Below, one piece after another: positions 10,655 through 19,575 of a DNA stretch of 64,000 bases. The stretch comes from Mycobacterium sp. SVM_VP21 (GTDB lineage: Bacteria > Actinomycetota > Actinomycetes > Mycobacteriales > Mycobacteriaceae). How positions within the stretch are numbered: position 1 is the stretch's first letter; every line of letters begins with the position of its first letter. The translations under genes were made by a program, and so were the position numbers. Location of the stretch: assembly GCA_024758765.1 (NCBI GenBank), contig CP101406.1:3100001-3164000 (forward strand), read 5' to 3'. Under the pieces are notes generated by a model, which did no database searches, was not told the DNA's origin, and worked only from the letters and a program-made list of their open reading frames with translations.

Positions 10655-12901
10655 TCACCCAGTTCGGCTGACGGTGACGTCGACGGTGGTTGCGCCGTTG
10701 TCCGAGGCGATGATCAGCACCGGGGCATCCGGCGCCGAGACGACGTGCCCGCCGGTGACGACCACTTCGTAGCCATTCGGGTAGTTGATGGGCGGCACCG
10801 AGATGACGGTCTGTGCGCCGGCGGCGAAATGGCCCTGTCCATCAACCATCTCGGTGGAGTAGCTGAGATGGAAGCCGCCGTTGTCGAACGACCAGGAATT
10901 CGGCGTACCGGCGATCGCCTGTGGATACGGCTGGGCCAGTGTCGCCACTGTGCCGGTGTTGACGGTATCGCCGGTCGACGGCTGGCCTACCTCCTCCCGC
11001 CATCCCGAGTTGTAGGCCCACTGCATCCAGCCGATCTGGCTGTGATCGCTGTCGTGCATGGCGTCGGTGACGATGTTTGGCGGGTCCACGGCGCCCATCT
11101 CGGTTATCACCGCCGGGATATTGCGCGCGTGCGCGAAACCCACCGAGGTGTTGGTCTGTAATTCGACCAGGAAGCCGCAGAACAACTCCAGCGGGCCGAA
11201 CCCGGTGACCGGGCAGTAGTCATGAAACGCGAACACCGAGTGGGGGTCGTCCACTGGGCCGAGCTTGGGTGGCACCAGAATCTGCGTGGTCTCGGTCGGC
11301 TCGTATAACACCGGGGTCGTCGGGTCGACGGCCCGGATTCCGCCGATCACCTGGTTGTAGAACGGGGTCAGGGTCTGGGCGTCGAAGTGCGGGCTGCCCA
11401 ATATGCTGGGCAGCCACTCTGTGCCGCCGGGCCACGGTTCGTTCATGATCTCGTAGCCGGCCACGTTCGGATTGTCGGCGAAGTAGTGCCCGACGTATTC
11501 CCACATACGGGTGTAGTGGTTCTGCAGCCCGACCCCATCCGGCGCGTGGTCGTTCGCCCAGAACGCAGCCCACGCGTGGTTCTGCGCCGGGTCGATGACG
11601 TAGCCGAACGGGAACGGAGCGTTGATGTGGGGCCAGCCGCCGGTGTCGACGGCCCACGCCGGTGCTCCGTTGCCGGCCCCGTCGAGGTCGGTGTAGAGGT
11701 CCTGGTGCATGTCGAGCACGGTGACGATGCCGTGGTCGGCCAGCATGTTCACCGTCTCGGCGATGGAGGCCAAGTAGGCCGCGTCGTAGACGCCGGGCTG
11801 GGGTTCCACCCCGGCCCATTCGACGCCGAGCCGCACCACGTTAAAGCCGTTGGCCGCCAGGAATATCGCGTCCTCTTCGCTGAACCCGTCGGCGGCCGGC
11901 GTGTAGGGCGGCTCTTTGTTCACCACGTTGGTGCCGTGCAGGATGACGACCCGGCCGTCGCGGTCGGTGAACCAGGTGCCGGTGACCCCGATGAGTCCGG
12001 GGGTGTGCGCCGGAGCGTCGGCCAGCGTGCCATGGTGGCCGACCGCGCCGTGGCTGCCGAACCAGCCGCCCAGCCCGCCGGCCCCGCCCAGGGCGGGCAG
12101 CGCAGCGGAGCTGCCGCCGTCGCCGGCGTTGCCGCCGCTGCCGCCGTTGCTGAACAATCCGGTGCCGTTGCCGCCGTCACCGCCGTTGCCACCGGCGGCC
12201 ACGGCGTCACCGTCACCGCCGTTGCCGCCGGTCCCGCCGGTGCCGAACAACCAGCCCGCGGTCCCGCCGGTACCACCGGTGCTGGCGTTGACAGCGATGG
12301 CGCCGGTGACATTGGCGCCGAATCCGGCGCCGCCGACGCCGCCATTGCCGATCAAGCCGGCATTACCGCCGGCGCCCGCGAGAATCACGTTGTTGTGGTC
12401 GTCAATGCCGGCCGCGGTCCCGGCGCCCCCGTCACCGAGCAAGAAGCCGCCGTCGTGCAGGCTGCCGAATCCCCCGAAGGACCCGAAGACGGAGTGGTTG
12501 ACGCCGTCCCAACCGTTCTGGCCCACCGCGATGCCGTTGCCGATCAGATCCCGGCCGAACAGGATCACCGACGGCTGGTTGACTACATCGAGGAGCGGCG
12601 CAATGACCGGGTCGGTGATGATGTCCTGCAGCTGGCCGTACAGGTGGGTGTAGAGCGCGTCGAAGATGCCGCCCAAGTCGAGGTCAGCGGCCGGAAAAGG
12701 CGTGGCCGCCGCGGCACCCGGCGACACCGCCGGGTCGAGAAAGTCGAAAAAATCGAAGTCGGCATGCGCGCTGGGCACGCTGCCCAGGGGCGTCAGCCCG
12801 AACGCCACCACGGCACCCGCCGCTGTCGCGGTGCCCACCACCCGACGACGCGGAGACCTGGACCGTGGCCGGCGGTCTCCGGCACGGCGGTCAAGGGACA
12901 T
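10655..12901 (-). CDS. Exported PGRS-repeat protein fused to an endoglycoceramidase-like GH5 glycoside hydrolase
   Basis: The 748-residue protein has an Arg-rich N-terminus (RRRVVG, twin-arginine-like) and a hydrophobic signal ending about PSAHA (47). A spacer with GRDLIGNG (117-124) leads to a Gly/Ala PGRS tract (about 150-285) and a GH5 TIM barrel (about 305-635). HGTNVV, LDMHQDLYTD, IMNEPWPG and ITEMGAVD place the acid/base at Glu488 and the nucleophile at Glu601. A C-terminal beta-sandwich (about 655-748) completes an endoglycoceramidase-like architecture. These enzymes release the oligosaccharide from glycosylceramides; activity here is inferred. There is no PE domain. ATG 12901 has a GAGGAG site. 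It lies 73 bp downstream of glgC on the same strand. Confidence 0.9.
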   Translation of the reverse strand: MSLDRRAGDRRPRSRSPRRRVVGTATAAGAVVAFGLTPLGSVPSAHADFDFFDFLDPAVSPGAAAATPFPAADLDLGGIFDALYTHLYGQLQDIITDPVIAPLLDVVNQPSVILFGRDLIGNGIAVGQNGWDGVNHSVFGSFGGFGSLHDGGFLLGDGGAGTAAGIDDHNNVILAGAGGNAGLIGNGGVGGAGFGANVTGAIAVNASTGGTGGTAGWLFGTGGTGGNGGDGDAVAAGGNGGDGGNGTGLFSNGGSGGNAGDGGSSAALPALGGAGGLGGWFGSHGAVGHHGTLADAPAHTPGLIGVTGTWFTDRDGRVVILHGTNVVNKEPPYTPAADGFSEEDAIFLAANGFNVVRLGVEWAGVEPQPGVYDAAYLASIAETVNMLADHGIVTVLDMHQDLYTDLDGAGNGAPAWAVDTGGWPHINAPFPFGYVIDPAQNHAWAAFWANDHAPDGVGLQNHYTRMWEYVGHYFADNPNVAGYEIMNEPWPGGTEWLPSILGSPHFDAQTLTPFYNQVIGGIRAVDPTTPVLYEPTETTQILVPPKLGPVDDPHSVFAFHDYCPVTGFGPLELFCGFLVELQTNTSVGFAHARNIPAVITEMGAVDPPNIVTDAMHDSDHSQIGWMQWAYNSGWREEVGQPSTGDTVNTGTVATLAQPYPQAIAGTPNSWSFDNGGFHLSYSTEMVDGQGHFAAGAQTVISVPPINYPNGYEVVVTGGHVVSAPDAPVLIIASDNGATTVDVTVSRTG
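12047..12454. repeat. PGRS GC-rich repeat region inside the GH5 chimera
   Basis: On the minus strand this tract encodes GGNGGDGG/GGTGG-type Gly/Ala/Asn repeats, interrupted by non-repetitive patches such as NVTGAIAVNAS. It is shorter and more degenerate than the tract in the convergent neighbour gene. Confidence 0.85.
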
Positions 12902-12974
12902 CGACAATCTCCTCGCTTCGAATCCGGCAGCAATCCCGTGCATATTAACAAAGCACAGGAATTTTTCAGATTCT

Positions 12975-14189
12975 TCAAATCCAGACGCCCTTACCGACGG
13001 CGACCACACCGCCGGCACTGATGGAGAACCGTTCCCGGTCTTTCTCCAGGTCAACACCGATCATTTCGCCGGGGCCCACCACCACGTTCTTGTCGAGGAT
13101 CGCGTGCCGCACCACCGCGCCACGCCCCACCCGGGCCCCGGGCATGATCACGCTGTCCTCCACGATGGCGCCGTCGTCGATCACCACATTCGACGACAGC
13201 ACCGAGTTGCGCACTGAGCCCGCCGAGATGACGCTGCCGGCGCCCACCACCGACTCCTGCGCCGACCCCCCGTTGACGAACTTCGCCGGCGCCAGATTCT
13301 CGGTCGCGCCGTGAATCGGCCAGCGGTTGTTGTAGAGGTTGAACACCGGGTGCGCTGACACCAAGTCCATGTGAGCGTCGTAGAACGCATCCAGGGTTCC
13401 GACATCACGCCAGTAGCCGCGGTCCCGTTCGGTGGCGCCGGGCACCTCGTTGTCGGAGAAGTCGTAGACCGCGGCCATTCCGTCGGCCACCAGGCGCGGC
13501 ATGATGTCGCCGCCCATGTCGTGGTCGGAGTGATCATCGTCGGCGTCGGCGCGGATCGCATCGATCAGCACCTTGGTGGTGAAGACGTAGTTGCCCATCG
13601 ACACATACGTGCTGTCTGGATCATCGGGCGTGCCAGGAGGGTTCGCCGGCTTCTCCAGGAAACCGCGGACCCGGCCGGACTCGTCGGCGTCGATGCACCC
13701 GAACGAGGACGCGTCCGCGCGCGGCACCCGCACCCCGGCAACCGTCGCCCCGGCCCCGCTGGCGATGTGGAAGCGGACCATCTGCTCGGGGTCCATCCGG
13801 TACACGTGGTCGGCTCCGAAAACCACGATGTAGTCCGGGTCCTCGTCGAAGATCAGGTTCAGCGACTGATAGATGGCATCGGCGGACCCGGTGTACCAGC
13901 GCGGGCCGAGGCGCTGCTGGGCGGGCACCGGGGTGATGTACTCCCCCGCCAGGCCGCTCAACCGCCAGTTCTGCGAAATGTGCCGGTCCAGTGAATGCGA
14001 CTTGTACTGCGTCAGAACACAAATCCGCAGGTAGCGCGCATTGACCAGATTCGACAGCACGAAGTCGATCAACCGGTAGGCACCCCCGAAGGGGACCGCC
14101 GGCTTGGCGCGGTCCGCGGTCAGCGGATGCAGCCGCTTGCCCTCCCCACCGGCCAGGACGATGCCCAGCACATGCGGCGCTTCCCTCAT
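12975..14189 (-). CDS. glgC: Glucose-1-phosphate adenylyltransferase
   Basis: The 404-residue enzyme has the nucleotidyltransferase start [12 protein letters not shown], the substrate loop RPKPAVPF-like AKPAVPFGG and a C-terminal left-handed beta-helix. GlgC makes ADP-glucose from glucose-1-phosphate and ATP, the donor for glycogen and maltose-1-phosphate/capsular glucan. ATG 14189 (MREAPHVLG) matches Rv1213 in length; the frame extends further upstream without family similarity. It is divergent from glgA, the user of ADP-glucose. The PGRS-GH5 gene follows on the same strand. Confidence 0.96.
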   Translation of the reverse strand: MREAPHVLGIVLAGGEGKRLHPLTADRAKPAVPFGGAYRLIDFVLSNLVNARYLRICVLTQYKSHSLDRHISQNWRLSGLAGEYITPVPAQQRLGPRWYTGSADAIYQSLNLIFDEDPDYIVVFGADHVYRMDPEQMVRFHIASGAGATVAGVRVPRADASSFGCIDADESGRVRGFLEKPANPPGTPDDPDSTYVSMGNYVFTTKVLIDAIRADADDDHSDHDMGGDIMPRLVADGMAAVYDFSDNEVPGATERDRGYWRDVGTLDAFYDAHMDLVSAHPVFNLYNNRWPIHGATENLAPAKFVNGGSAQESVVGAGSVISAGSVRNSVLSSNVVIDDGAIVEDSVIMPGARVGRGAVVRHAILDKNVVVGPGEMIGVDLEKDRERFSISAGGVVAVGKGVWI

Positions 14190-14236
14190 GGCCACAAACC
14201 TATCGGCCCCTTCGAACCCCTGCCAGGTTGACCGCA

Positions 14237-14274
14237 CGATTGGCGAACGTTCTTTACATAAAAATCACCAATCG
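14237..14274. promoter_or_regulatory. Inverted repeat in the glgC/glgA divergent promoter
   Basis: CGATTGG (14237-14243) and CCAATCG (14268-14274) are exact inverse copies. Directly inside the left copy is the 8-bp palindrome GAACGTTC (14245-14252), followed by AT-rich TTTACATA. A shared operator for the divergent pair is possible but speculative. Confidence 0.35.
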
Positions 14275-14318
14275 ATCCGCTGCGCGGCCGGTGATCGGCG
14301 ACCGCTACCGTGCCGGTT

Positions 14319-15479
14319 ATGCGGGTGGCGATGCTGACTCGGGAATACCCTCCGGAGATCTACGGCGGCGCGGGCGTCCATGTCACCAACCTGGTGGAGG
14401 CGCTGCGACGGTTGTGTCACGTCGACGTGCACTGCATGGGTGCGCCCCGGCCGGGCGCGCAGGCGCATCAGCCCGATCCGGCGCTGCGCGACGCCAATCC
14501 GGCGCTCGGGACGCTGTCGGCCGACCTGACGATGGTCGACGCCGTCAGCACGGCCGACGTCGCACACTCCCACACCTGGTACACCGCCCTGGCCGGCCGG
14601 CTGGCGGCGCTGCTGTACGACATCCCGCATGTGCTGACCGCACATTCGCTGGAGCCGCTGCGCCCGTGGAAGGCCGAACAGCTGGGCGGCGGCTACCGGG
14701 TGTCGTCGTGGGTCGAGAAGGAGGCGACGATCGCCTCGGACGCGGTCATCGCGGTCAGCTCGGCGATGCGCGACGACCTGCTGCGGGTCTATCCGGAACT
14801 GCGGCCCGACCGCGTACACGTGATCTACAGCGGCATCGACACCGAGGTGTGGCGACCGCAGCCGATCGGGCCGGAGTCGATGCCAGCCGAGCTCGGGATC
14901 GACCCGGACCGGCCGATGGTGGCCTTCGTCGGGCGGATCACCCGCCAGAAAGGGGTGGCGCATCTGGTGGCCGCCGCCCACCGGTTTCACCCGGACGCGC
15001 AATTGGTCTTGTGCGCCGGCGCCCCCGACACACCGGAGATCGCCGACGAAGTCAGAGCCGCCGTAGCCGATCTGGCCGCCGCCCGCAGCGGGGTGTTCTG
15101 GATACAGGAGACCCTGCCCGCTCGGCAGATCCGCGAATTACTCTCGGCAGCAACGGTTTTTGTATGCCCCTCGGTCTACGAGCCGTTGGGCATCGTCAAT
15201 CTGGAGGCGATGGCCTGCGGCACCGCGGTGGTCGCCTCCGACGTTGGCGGCATCCCCGAGGTGGTCACCGACGGCGAGACCGGCACCCTGGTCCACTACG
15301 ACGCCGGCGATCCGGACGGCTATCACGCCGAACTCGCCGAAGCCGTCAATGCGTTGATCACCGACCCGGCCCGTGCGCAGCGCTACGGCGACGCCGGCAG
15401 GCGTCGCTGCGAGGAAGTGTTTTCCTGGGCGCGAGTCGCCGAGCAGACCTTGGCGGTCTACCGGCAGGCGGGCCGCTAG
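14319..15479 (+). CDS. glgA: GT4 ADP-glucose-dependent alpha-glucan glycosyltransferase (Rv1212c, GlgA/GlgM type)
   Basis: The 386-residue GT4 glycosyltransferase begins MRVAMLTREYPPEIYGGAGVHV and has the C-terminal donor motif with VYEPLGIVNLEAMACG (E-x7-E). The M. tuberculosis homologue Rv1212c is reported to make maltose-1-phosphate from ADP-glucose and glucose-1-phosphate, feeding the GlgE pathway, besides its older annotation as glycogen synthase. ATG 14319 matches the family start; a GTG at 14310 would add three residues. It is divergent from glgC. Confidence 0.93.
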   Translation: MRVAMLTREYPPEIYGGAGVHVTNLVEALRRLCHVDVHCMGAPRPGAQAHQPDPALRDANPALGTLSADLTMVDAVSTADVAHSHTWYTALAGRLAALLYDIPHVLTAHSLEPLRPWKAEQLGGGYRVSSWVEKEATIASDAVIAVSSAMRDDLLRVYPELRPDRVHVIYSGIDTEVWRPQPIGPESMPAELGIDPDRPMVAFVGRITRQKGVAHLVAAAHRFHPDAQLVLCAGAPDTPEIADEVRAAVADLAAARSGVFWIQETLPARQIRELLSAATVFVCPSVYEPLGIVNLEAMACGTAVVASDVGGIPEVVTDGETGTLVHYDAGDPDGYHAELAEAVNALITDPARAQRYGDAGRRRCEEVFSWARVAEQTLAVYRQAGR

Positions 15480-15511
15480 CTCCCGACCGTCACGCGTTAG
15501 GTCCGAACGGC

Positions 15512-15536
15512 GGCCCTCCCCCGCAAGCGGGAGGCC
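15512..15536. terminator. GC-rich stem-loop between convergent glgA and the DUF3117 gene
   Basis: GGCCCTC..CCGC AA GCGGGAGGCC forms an 11-bp stem with a 2-nt bulge and an AA loop. It lies between two converging stops and has no clear T-run on either side. It is a plausible bidirectional terminator of the mycobacterial hairpin-only kind. Confidence 0.5.
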
Positions 15537-15597
15537 CCCACCGGTAGGTAGGGGAATGCCCCCCATTTCGACCGGCTCCGCCGCGCTTGTGATCGCC

Positions 15598-15768
15598 TTA
15601 GCCGCTGGTGACGGCTTTGAGTTCGTCGCCGAGCGCGGCGGCCTCATCCGGAGTCAACTCGACGACCAGTCGTCCACCGCCCTCAAGCGGTACTCGCATC
15701 ACGATGCCTCGCCCCTCTTTGGTCGCTTCCAACGGACCGTCGCCGGTCCGGGGCTTCATCGCCGCCAT
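15598..15768 (-). CDS. DUF3117 small conserved actinobacterial protein (Rv1211-like)
   Basis: This 56-residue protein (MAAMKPRTGDGPLE start, VPLEGGGRLVVELTP core) is nearly identical to DUF3117 proteins conserved in actinobacteria, including Rv1211. ATG 15768 has a good GGAGGGAG site 7 nt upstream; the frame continues upstream but that part is not conserved. The function is unknown; claims of calmodulin-like properties for Rv1211 exist in the literature, but no EF-hand is visible in this sequence. It converges on glgA. Confidence 0.9.
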   Translation of the reverse strand: MAAMKPRTGDGPLEATKEGRGIVMRVPLEGGGRLVVELTPDEAAALGDELKAVTSG

Positions 15769-15934
15769 CGAGTACTCCCTCCAGGTACCAGCCCGCAGGC
15801 CGTGCCCATGATCTGCGCCGGGTGTGCACGGCAGTCGCAGCGTCCGGCATCGAACTGCAGTTTCACTCCGCCATTCTCCCCTATCGTCGACGGCGCGTGC
15901 ACAAGACCCGATTCCGTAGTGCATTTTAATGGAT

Positions 15935-16510
15935 CTAAGCGGTCACCGGCGGCACCCAACATGCCCGGACGTGGTCGTCGACCATGCCCGTGGCCTGCAT
16001 CAACGCATAGGCGGTAGTGGGTCCCACGAATCGGAACCCGCGACGCTTCAATTCACGCGCCATCGCCGTCGATTCCGGCGTCACGGCCGGAATTGCCGAC
16101 AGGTCCGCCGGGCGCGGACGCGGCGGCGGGGCGAATGACCACAGCAGGGCCGCCAAATCGGTGGAACCGAGGTCGATGGTCGCCCGGGCGTTGGCGATCG
16201 TCGCCTCAATCTTGGCTCGGTTGCGCACGATGCCGGCGTCGTCCATCAGCCGGGCCACGTCGGCGTCGGTGAAACGCGCGACGGTCTCCACATCGAAATC
16301 GGCGAACGCCCGCCGGAAGTTCTCCCGCTTACGCAGAATCACCAGCCACGACAGTCCGCTCTGAAACGCTTCCAGACTGACCCGCTCGAACAGTGCGGTC
16401 GAGTCCCGCACCGGACGTCCCCACTCCTGGTCGTGGTAGTCGCGGTACAGCGCCGAGGCGCCGTCGACCCAGCCGCACCGCATCTGGCCGTCGTCGGGAG
16501 CGCCGCTCAA
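15935..16510 (-). CDS. tag: DNA-3-methyladenine glycosylase I
   Basis: The 191-residue protein has the Tag features MRCGWVDG, YHDQEWGRP, FQSGLSWLVILRKRENFR and a C-terminal RACW-like RACWVPP ending. Tag removes 3-methyladenine in base excision repair. It corresponds to Rv1210. The TTG at 16510 overlaps the stop of the upstream DivIVA-type gene as TTGA, implying translational coupling. An internal ATG at 16483 is the alternative start. Confidence 0.93.
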   Translation of the reverse strand: MSGAPDDGQMRCGWVDGASALYRDYHDQEWGRPVRDSTALFERVSLEAFQSGLSWLVILRKRENFRRAFADFDVETVARFTDADVARLMDDAGIVRNRAKIEATIANARATIDLGSTDLAALLWSFAPPPRPRPADLSAIPAVTPESTAMARELKRRGFRFVGPTTAYALMQATGMVDDHVRACWVPPVTA

Positions 16511-16818
16511 CGCGACTCCGCTGCCGTCTCGGCGGCCGCCTGCGCCGCAGCGAGCTCGCCGCGGAGCTGGTCGAGCTCGGCACCGAGGCGCTCTAAAACC
16601 CAGTCGACCTCACCGGTGTTGTAGCCGCGCAGCACCTGAGAGAACTTGACCGCGTCGACATCAGCACCGGTGACCCCGGAAGCCGGCAGCATGGTCGCCG
16701 TCGTCGCCCGCGGCAGCGGCGGAAGCTGCTCACCCCGGCCGAACAGCGTGCTGGCCACCCCGAACAGCAGCAACGCGGTGAGCACGAGCACGACGAGATA
16801 CAGCAACACCAGTGTCAC
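16507..16818 (-). CDS. Short membrane-anchored DivIVA-domain protein (Rv1209-like)
   Basis: The 103-residue protein has one N-terminal membrane helix (about 3-22), a Pro-rich linker, and a DivIVA-like segment with KFSQVLRGYNTGEVDWVLERL followed by a short Ala-rich coiled coil. It resembles Rv1209. DivIVA-type segments recruit proteins to curved membrane or the growing pole; a specific role is not established. It is transcribed after gpgS and coupled to tag by TTGA overlap. Confidence 0.85.
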   Translation of the reverse strand: MTLVLLYLVVLVLTALLLFGVASTLFGRGEQLPPLPRATTATMLPASGVTGADVDAVKFSQVLRGYNTGEVDWVLERLGAELDQLRGELAAAQAAAETAAESR

Positions 16819-16886
16819 GGCATCGATAGTGCCTCATTGCACCGACATGAGGGGCGGTGCCGATGGGATCGGTGCTGGCGACCAGA

Positions 16887-17834
16887 TCAGCGCTGGCGCA
16901 GGGTGTTCATCGGTGGCCGGTCGACCAGCGACAACGGCGTGGTGCGCGGCAGATAGTCCATTCCGTCCGAGCCGTCGGCCACGAACTGGGTGAGGCCCAC
17001 CCCGGAATCCGGGACGCCGCACCGCGACAGCAACGTGGCGACGACCTGGCGGCTCATCACGGCCAACTCGGCCAACGGGCGATTTCGGTGCGCCCGCACG
17101 CCCAAGTTGACCTGGGCGATCGCCTCCAGCCCCAACCGATCGTAGGTGTCGATCAACAGCCCGATCTCCACCCCGTAGCCAGGCGCGAACGGAACCGACG
17201 CCAACAGTTCACGACTGCCCGCGTATTCACCGCCCAACGGCTGGATCACCGCACCCAGGTCGGGGCGCAGCGCGGTCAACAGCGGTCGGGCCACCAGCTC
17301 GGTGACCCGGCCACCGCCGGTAGGTTCCTCGGTGCCGTTGACCTTCAGCGGCCGCCGATAGAAGCCTTTGACGAGGTGGACGCCCTCTCCGGTGAGCAGA
17401 GGCCCGACCAGGTTGGGCACGAACATCGGGTCGGGGTCGATCAGGTCGGAGTCGATGAACACCACAATGTCGCCGCTGGTGGCCGCCAGCGACCGCCACA
17501 GGGCTTCGCCCTTGCCGGGCTGCGGTGGCACCTCCGGGACTGCCTGTTCGCGGCTGACGACGCGGGCGCCGGCAGCGATGGACCGGATCTCGGTGTCGTC
17601 GTTGGAGCCGGAGTCCAGCACGATCAGTTCGTCGACCAGGTTGTCGACCAGCGGCGTGATGCTGTCGATGACCGATTCGATGGTCGCCTGCTCGTTCAAG
17701 GCGGGCAGCACCACCGAGACGCTGCGACCGGTCTTGGCCTTGGCAACCAGCAGCTCGGCCACGGTCCACTGCGGCCGGGTCCAGGTGCGCCCGGACAGCC
17801 GGGTGTCGCCCGGCGCCGAGACCAGCTCAGTCAT
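16887..17834 (-). CDS. gpgS: Glucosyl-3-phosphoglycerate synthase
   Basis: The 315-residue GT-A enzyme has the family-81 core: VVLPALNEQATI near residue 42, GKGEALW, and VFIDSDLIDPD (DxD-type metal site). It transfers glucose from UDP-glucose to 3-phosphoglycerate, the first step of the 6-O-methylglucose lipopolysaccharides that modulate fatty acid synthesis in mycobacteria. It corresponds to Rv1208. ATG 17834 overlaps the folP2 stop (ATGA), and AGGGGA is upstream, so the two are translated together. Confidence 0.96.
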   Translation of the reverse strand: MTELVSAPGDTRLSGRTWTRPQWTVAELLVAKAKTGRSVSVVLPALNEQATIESVIDSITPLVDNLVDELIVLDSGSNDDTEIRSIAAGARVVSREQAVPEVPPQPGKGEALWRSLAATSGDIVVFIDSDLIDPDPMFVPNLVGPLLTGEGVHLVKGFYRRPLKVNGTEEPTGGGRVTELVARPLLTALRPDLGAVIQPLGGEYAGSRELLASVPFAPGYGVEIGLLIDTYDRLGLEAIAQVNLGVRAHRNRPLAELAVMSRQVVATLLSRCGVPDSGVGLTQFVADGSDGMDYLPRTTPLSLVDRPPMNTLRQR

Positions 17835-18706
17835 GCAAGTCCCCTTACTGTGCGGGTCGGCGCCCGCACGCCCTGGATCGATGCCACCATCTCCAGTACG
17901 CGCCGGGTCGGCCCGACCTCGTGAACCCGAAACATTCGGGCTCCGGCGGCCGCCGCCAACGCGGTGGCCGCCAATGTTCCGTCCAGGCGTTCCGTGAGAC
18001 CCACTCCAAGAGTCTCCCCGATGAAGTCTTTGTTGGAGAGCGCCATCAGCACCGGCCATCCGGTGCCGACCAAATCCTCCGTATGTCGCAACAACGCTAG
18101 CCCGTGGAAGGTGTTCTTGCCGAAATCATGGGTGGGATCGATCAGCACCCGATCCCGGGCCACCCCGGCCGCGACTACCCGTTCCGCGGCCGCGGTGACC
18201 TCGCTGATCACCGCTTTCACCACCCCATCGACGCTGGTGCCGTAGCTCACCCGGAAGGGGCGGGTGCGCGGTTTCGCGCCTCCGGTGTGCGAGCAGACCA
18301 GTCCAGCCCCGAACTCGGCGGCCACCGCCGGCAGGTCCGGGTCGAACCCGGCCCAGGTGTCGTTGATCAGGTCGGCACCGGCAGCACAGGCGCGTTTGGC
18401 CACCTCCGCACGCCAGGTGTCCACGCTGATCAGCTGCTCGGGGTAGGCGCTGCGCAGCCACTCGATAAACGGCACCACCCGAGCGGTCTCGGTGTCGGAG
18501 TCGACAGTCGCCCCCGGCCCGGCCTTGACCCCGCCGACATCGATGACGTCGGCGCCGTCGGCTACGGCGCGGTGCACGGCGGACTTGGCCGCCTCGTCGG
18601 TGAACGTGGCGCCCGTGTCGTAGAACGAGTCGGGGGTGCGGTTGATGATCGCCATGATCAGCGCTCGATCAGCCGCCACCGGACGACCGCAGAAGAGGGA
18701 CTGCAC
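17831..18706 (-). CDS. folP2: Dihydropteroate synthase homologue FolP2
   Basis: The 291-residue TIM-barrel protein has NRTPDSFYD near residue 22, DVGGVKAGPGA, SVDTWRAEVA, NDTWAG and FRVHEVGPTR. It follows the FolP2 pattern rather than FolP1. Mycobacterial FolP2 lacks demonstrated dihydropteroate synthase activity and is stably linked to gpgS, suggesting a role in that pathway. It corresponds to Rv1207. It lacks the Ala/Pro-rich N-terminal repeats of the M. tuberculosis protein. The start sits 51 bp from the divergent DUF2127 gene. Confidence 0.93.
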   Translation of the reverse strand: MQSLFCGRPVAADRALIMAIINRTPDSFYDTGATFTDEAAKSAVHRAVADGADVIDVGGVKAGPGATVDSDTETARVVPFIEWLRSAYPEQLISVDTWRAEVAKRACAAGADLINDTWAGFDPDLPAVAAEFGAGLVCSHTGGAKPRTRPFRVSYGTSVDGVVKAVISEVTAAAERVVAAGVARDRVLIDPTHDFGKNTFHGLALLRHTEDLVGTGWPVLMALSNKDFIGETLGVGLTERLDGTLAATALAAAAGARMFRVHEVGPTRRVLEMVASIQGVRAPTRTVRGLA

Positions 18707-18757
18707 TGCTCCATGGTGCCTGGTGGCCTACGGGCCCCAGGACACTACCGTGCTCAC

Positions 18758-19537
18758 ATGGTGGATTTTGCTCTCTGCGCGTGCGGACTGCGAGGGCACG
18801 TGACGTTCGCTCCCGACGAGCCGGAACTTCGGCGGCGGCTGCGGACCGATACGCCCGGGGGCGAGGCATGGCGGTGTTTACGCTGCGAGACATTCGTGGT
18901 GGGAGCTGCTCGCGGCAGCGGCCCAGCCGACACCGCGCCGGAGATTCCGCGGGGGCCGATGCTGCGCGACCGGATCTTGATGCGCGCACTCGCGGTAGAG
19001 CGCGCGGTTCGTTGCATGATTTTCATGGTGGTAGCGGCTGGGGTGTTCAAAGTCAGCGGATCGCGCGAACGCCTGCAGGACGCCTTCGAACGAGATCTGC
19101 CGTTGCTGCAGCCCCTGGCAGCTCAGATCGGTTGGGATCCGGACAACTCGAAGCTGATTCAGCACATCGCCCAGGCGTTCGCCTTGTCGTCAACGACGCT
19201 GCTGTGGATCGCCACGGCACTGGCGGCCTATGCCGCGATCGAGCTTGTCGAGGCGGTCGGACTGTGGCTGATGCAACGGTGGGGCGAATACTTCGCGGTC
19301 ATCGCGACCAGCGTCTTTCTTCCACTGGAAAGCTACGAGCTGACCGAGAAGGTCACTGCGCTTCGCGTCGTCGCACTGTTGATCAATGTCGCTGCGGTGA
19401 TCTGGCTGCTCTGGAGCAAACGGCTGTTCGGGCTAAACGGCGGCGCCAGCGCGTACCGACAAGCTCACGAGACCGCGAGCTTGCTCAGCGTCGAACGCGC
19501 GAGCCTGGACGAGACGGATGCCGGCGCGACGCCGTAG
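18758..19537 (+). CDS. DUF2127 membrane protein with N-terminal zinc-ribbon-like segment
   Basis: The 259-residue protein begins with a CAC...CLRC cysteine pattern (Cys7, Cys9 and a CxxC near residue 40), which suggests a small metal-binding knot. Four membrane segments of the DUF2127 type follow (RAVRCMIFMVVAAGVFK onward, ending WLLWSKRLFGL). The function is unknown. It is divergent from folP2 and convergent with hchA; I do not recall these two genes between folP2 and fadD6 in M. tuberculosis. ATG 18758 is chosen from composition; an ATG near 18713 would add about 15 residues. Confidence 0.8.
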   Translation: MVDFALCACGLRGHVTFAPDEPELRRRLRTDTPGGEAWRCLRCETFVVGAARGSGPADTAPEIPRGPMLRDRILMRALAVERAVRCMIFMVVAAGVFKVSGSRERLQDAFERDLPLLQPLAAQIGWDPDNSKLIQHIAQAFALSSTTLLWIATALAAYAAIELVEAVGLWLMQRWGEYFAVIATSVFLPLESYELTEKVTALRVVALLINVAAVIWLLWSKRLFGLNGGASAYRQAHETASLLSVERASLDETDAGATP

Positions 19538-19575
19538 CGCACTCGGCTGGTCAGCCGCGCAGAGCCGGTGGCCGG

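Noticed and set aside
9249..12901. Interpretation of the two PGRS genes as ordinary PE_PGRS
   Set aside because: Neither N-terminus has the PE motif or a 100-residue PE helix pair; both begin with a signal peptide.
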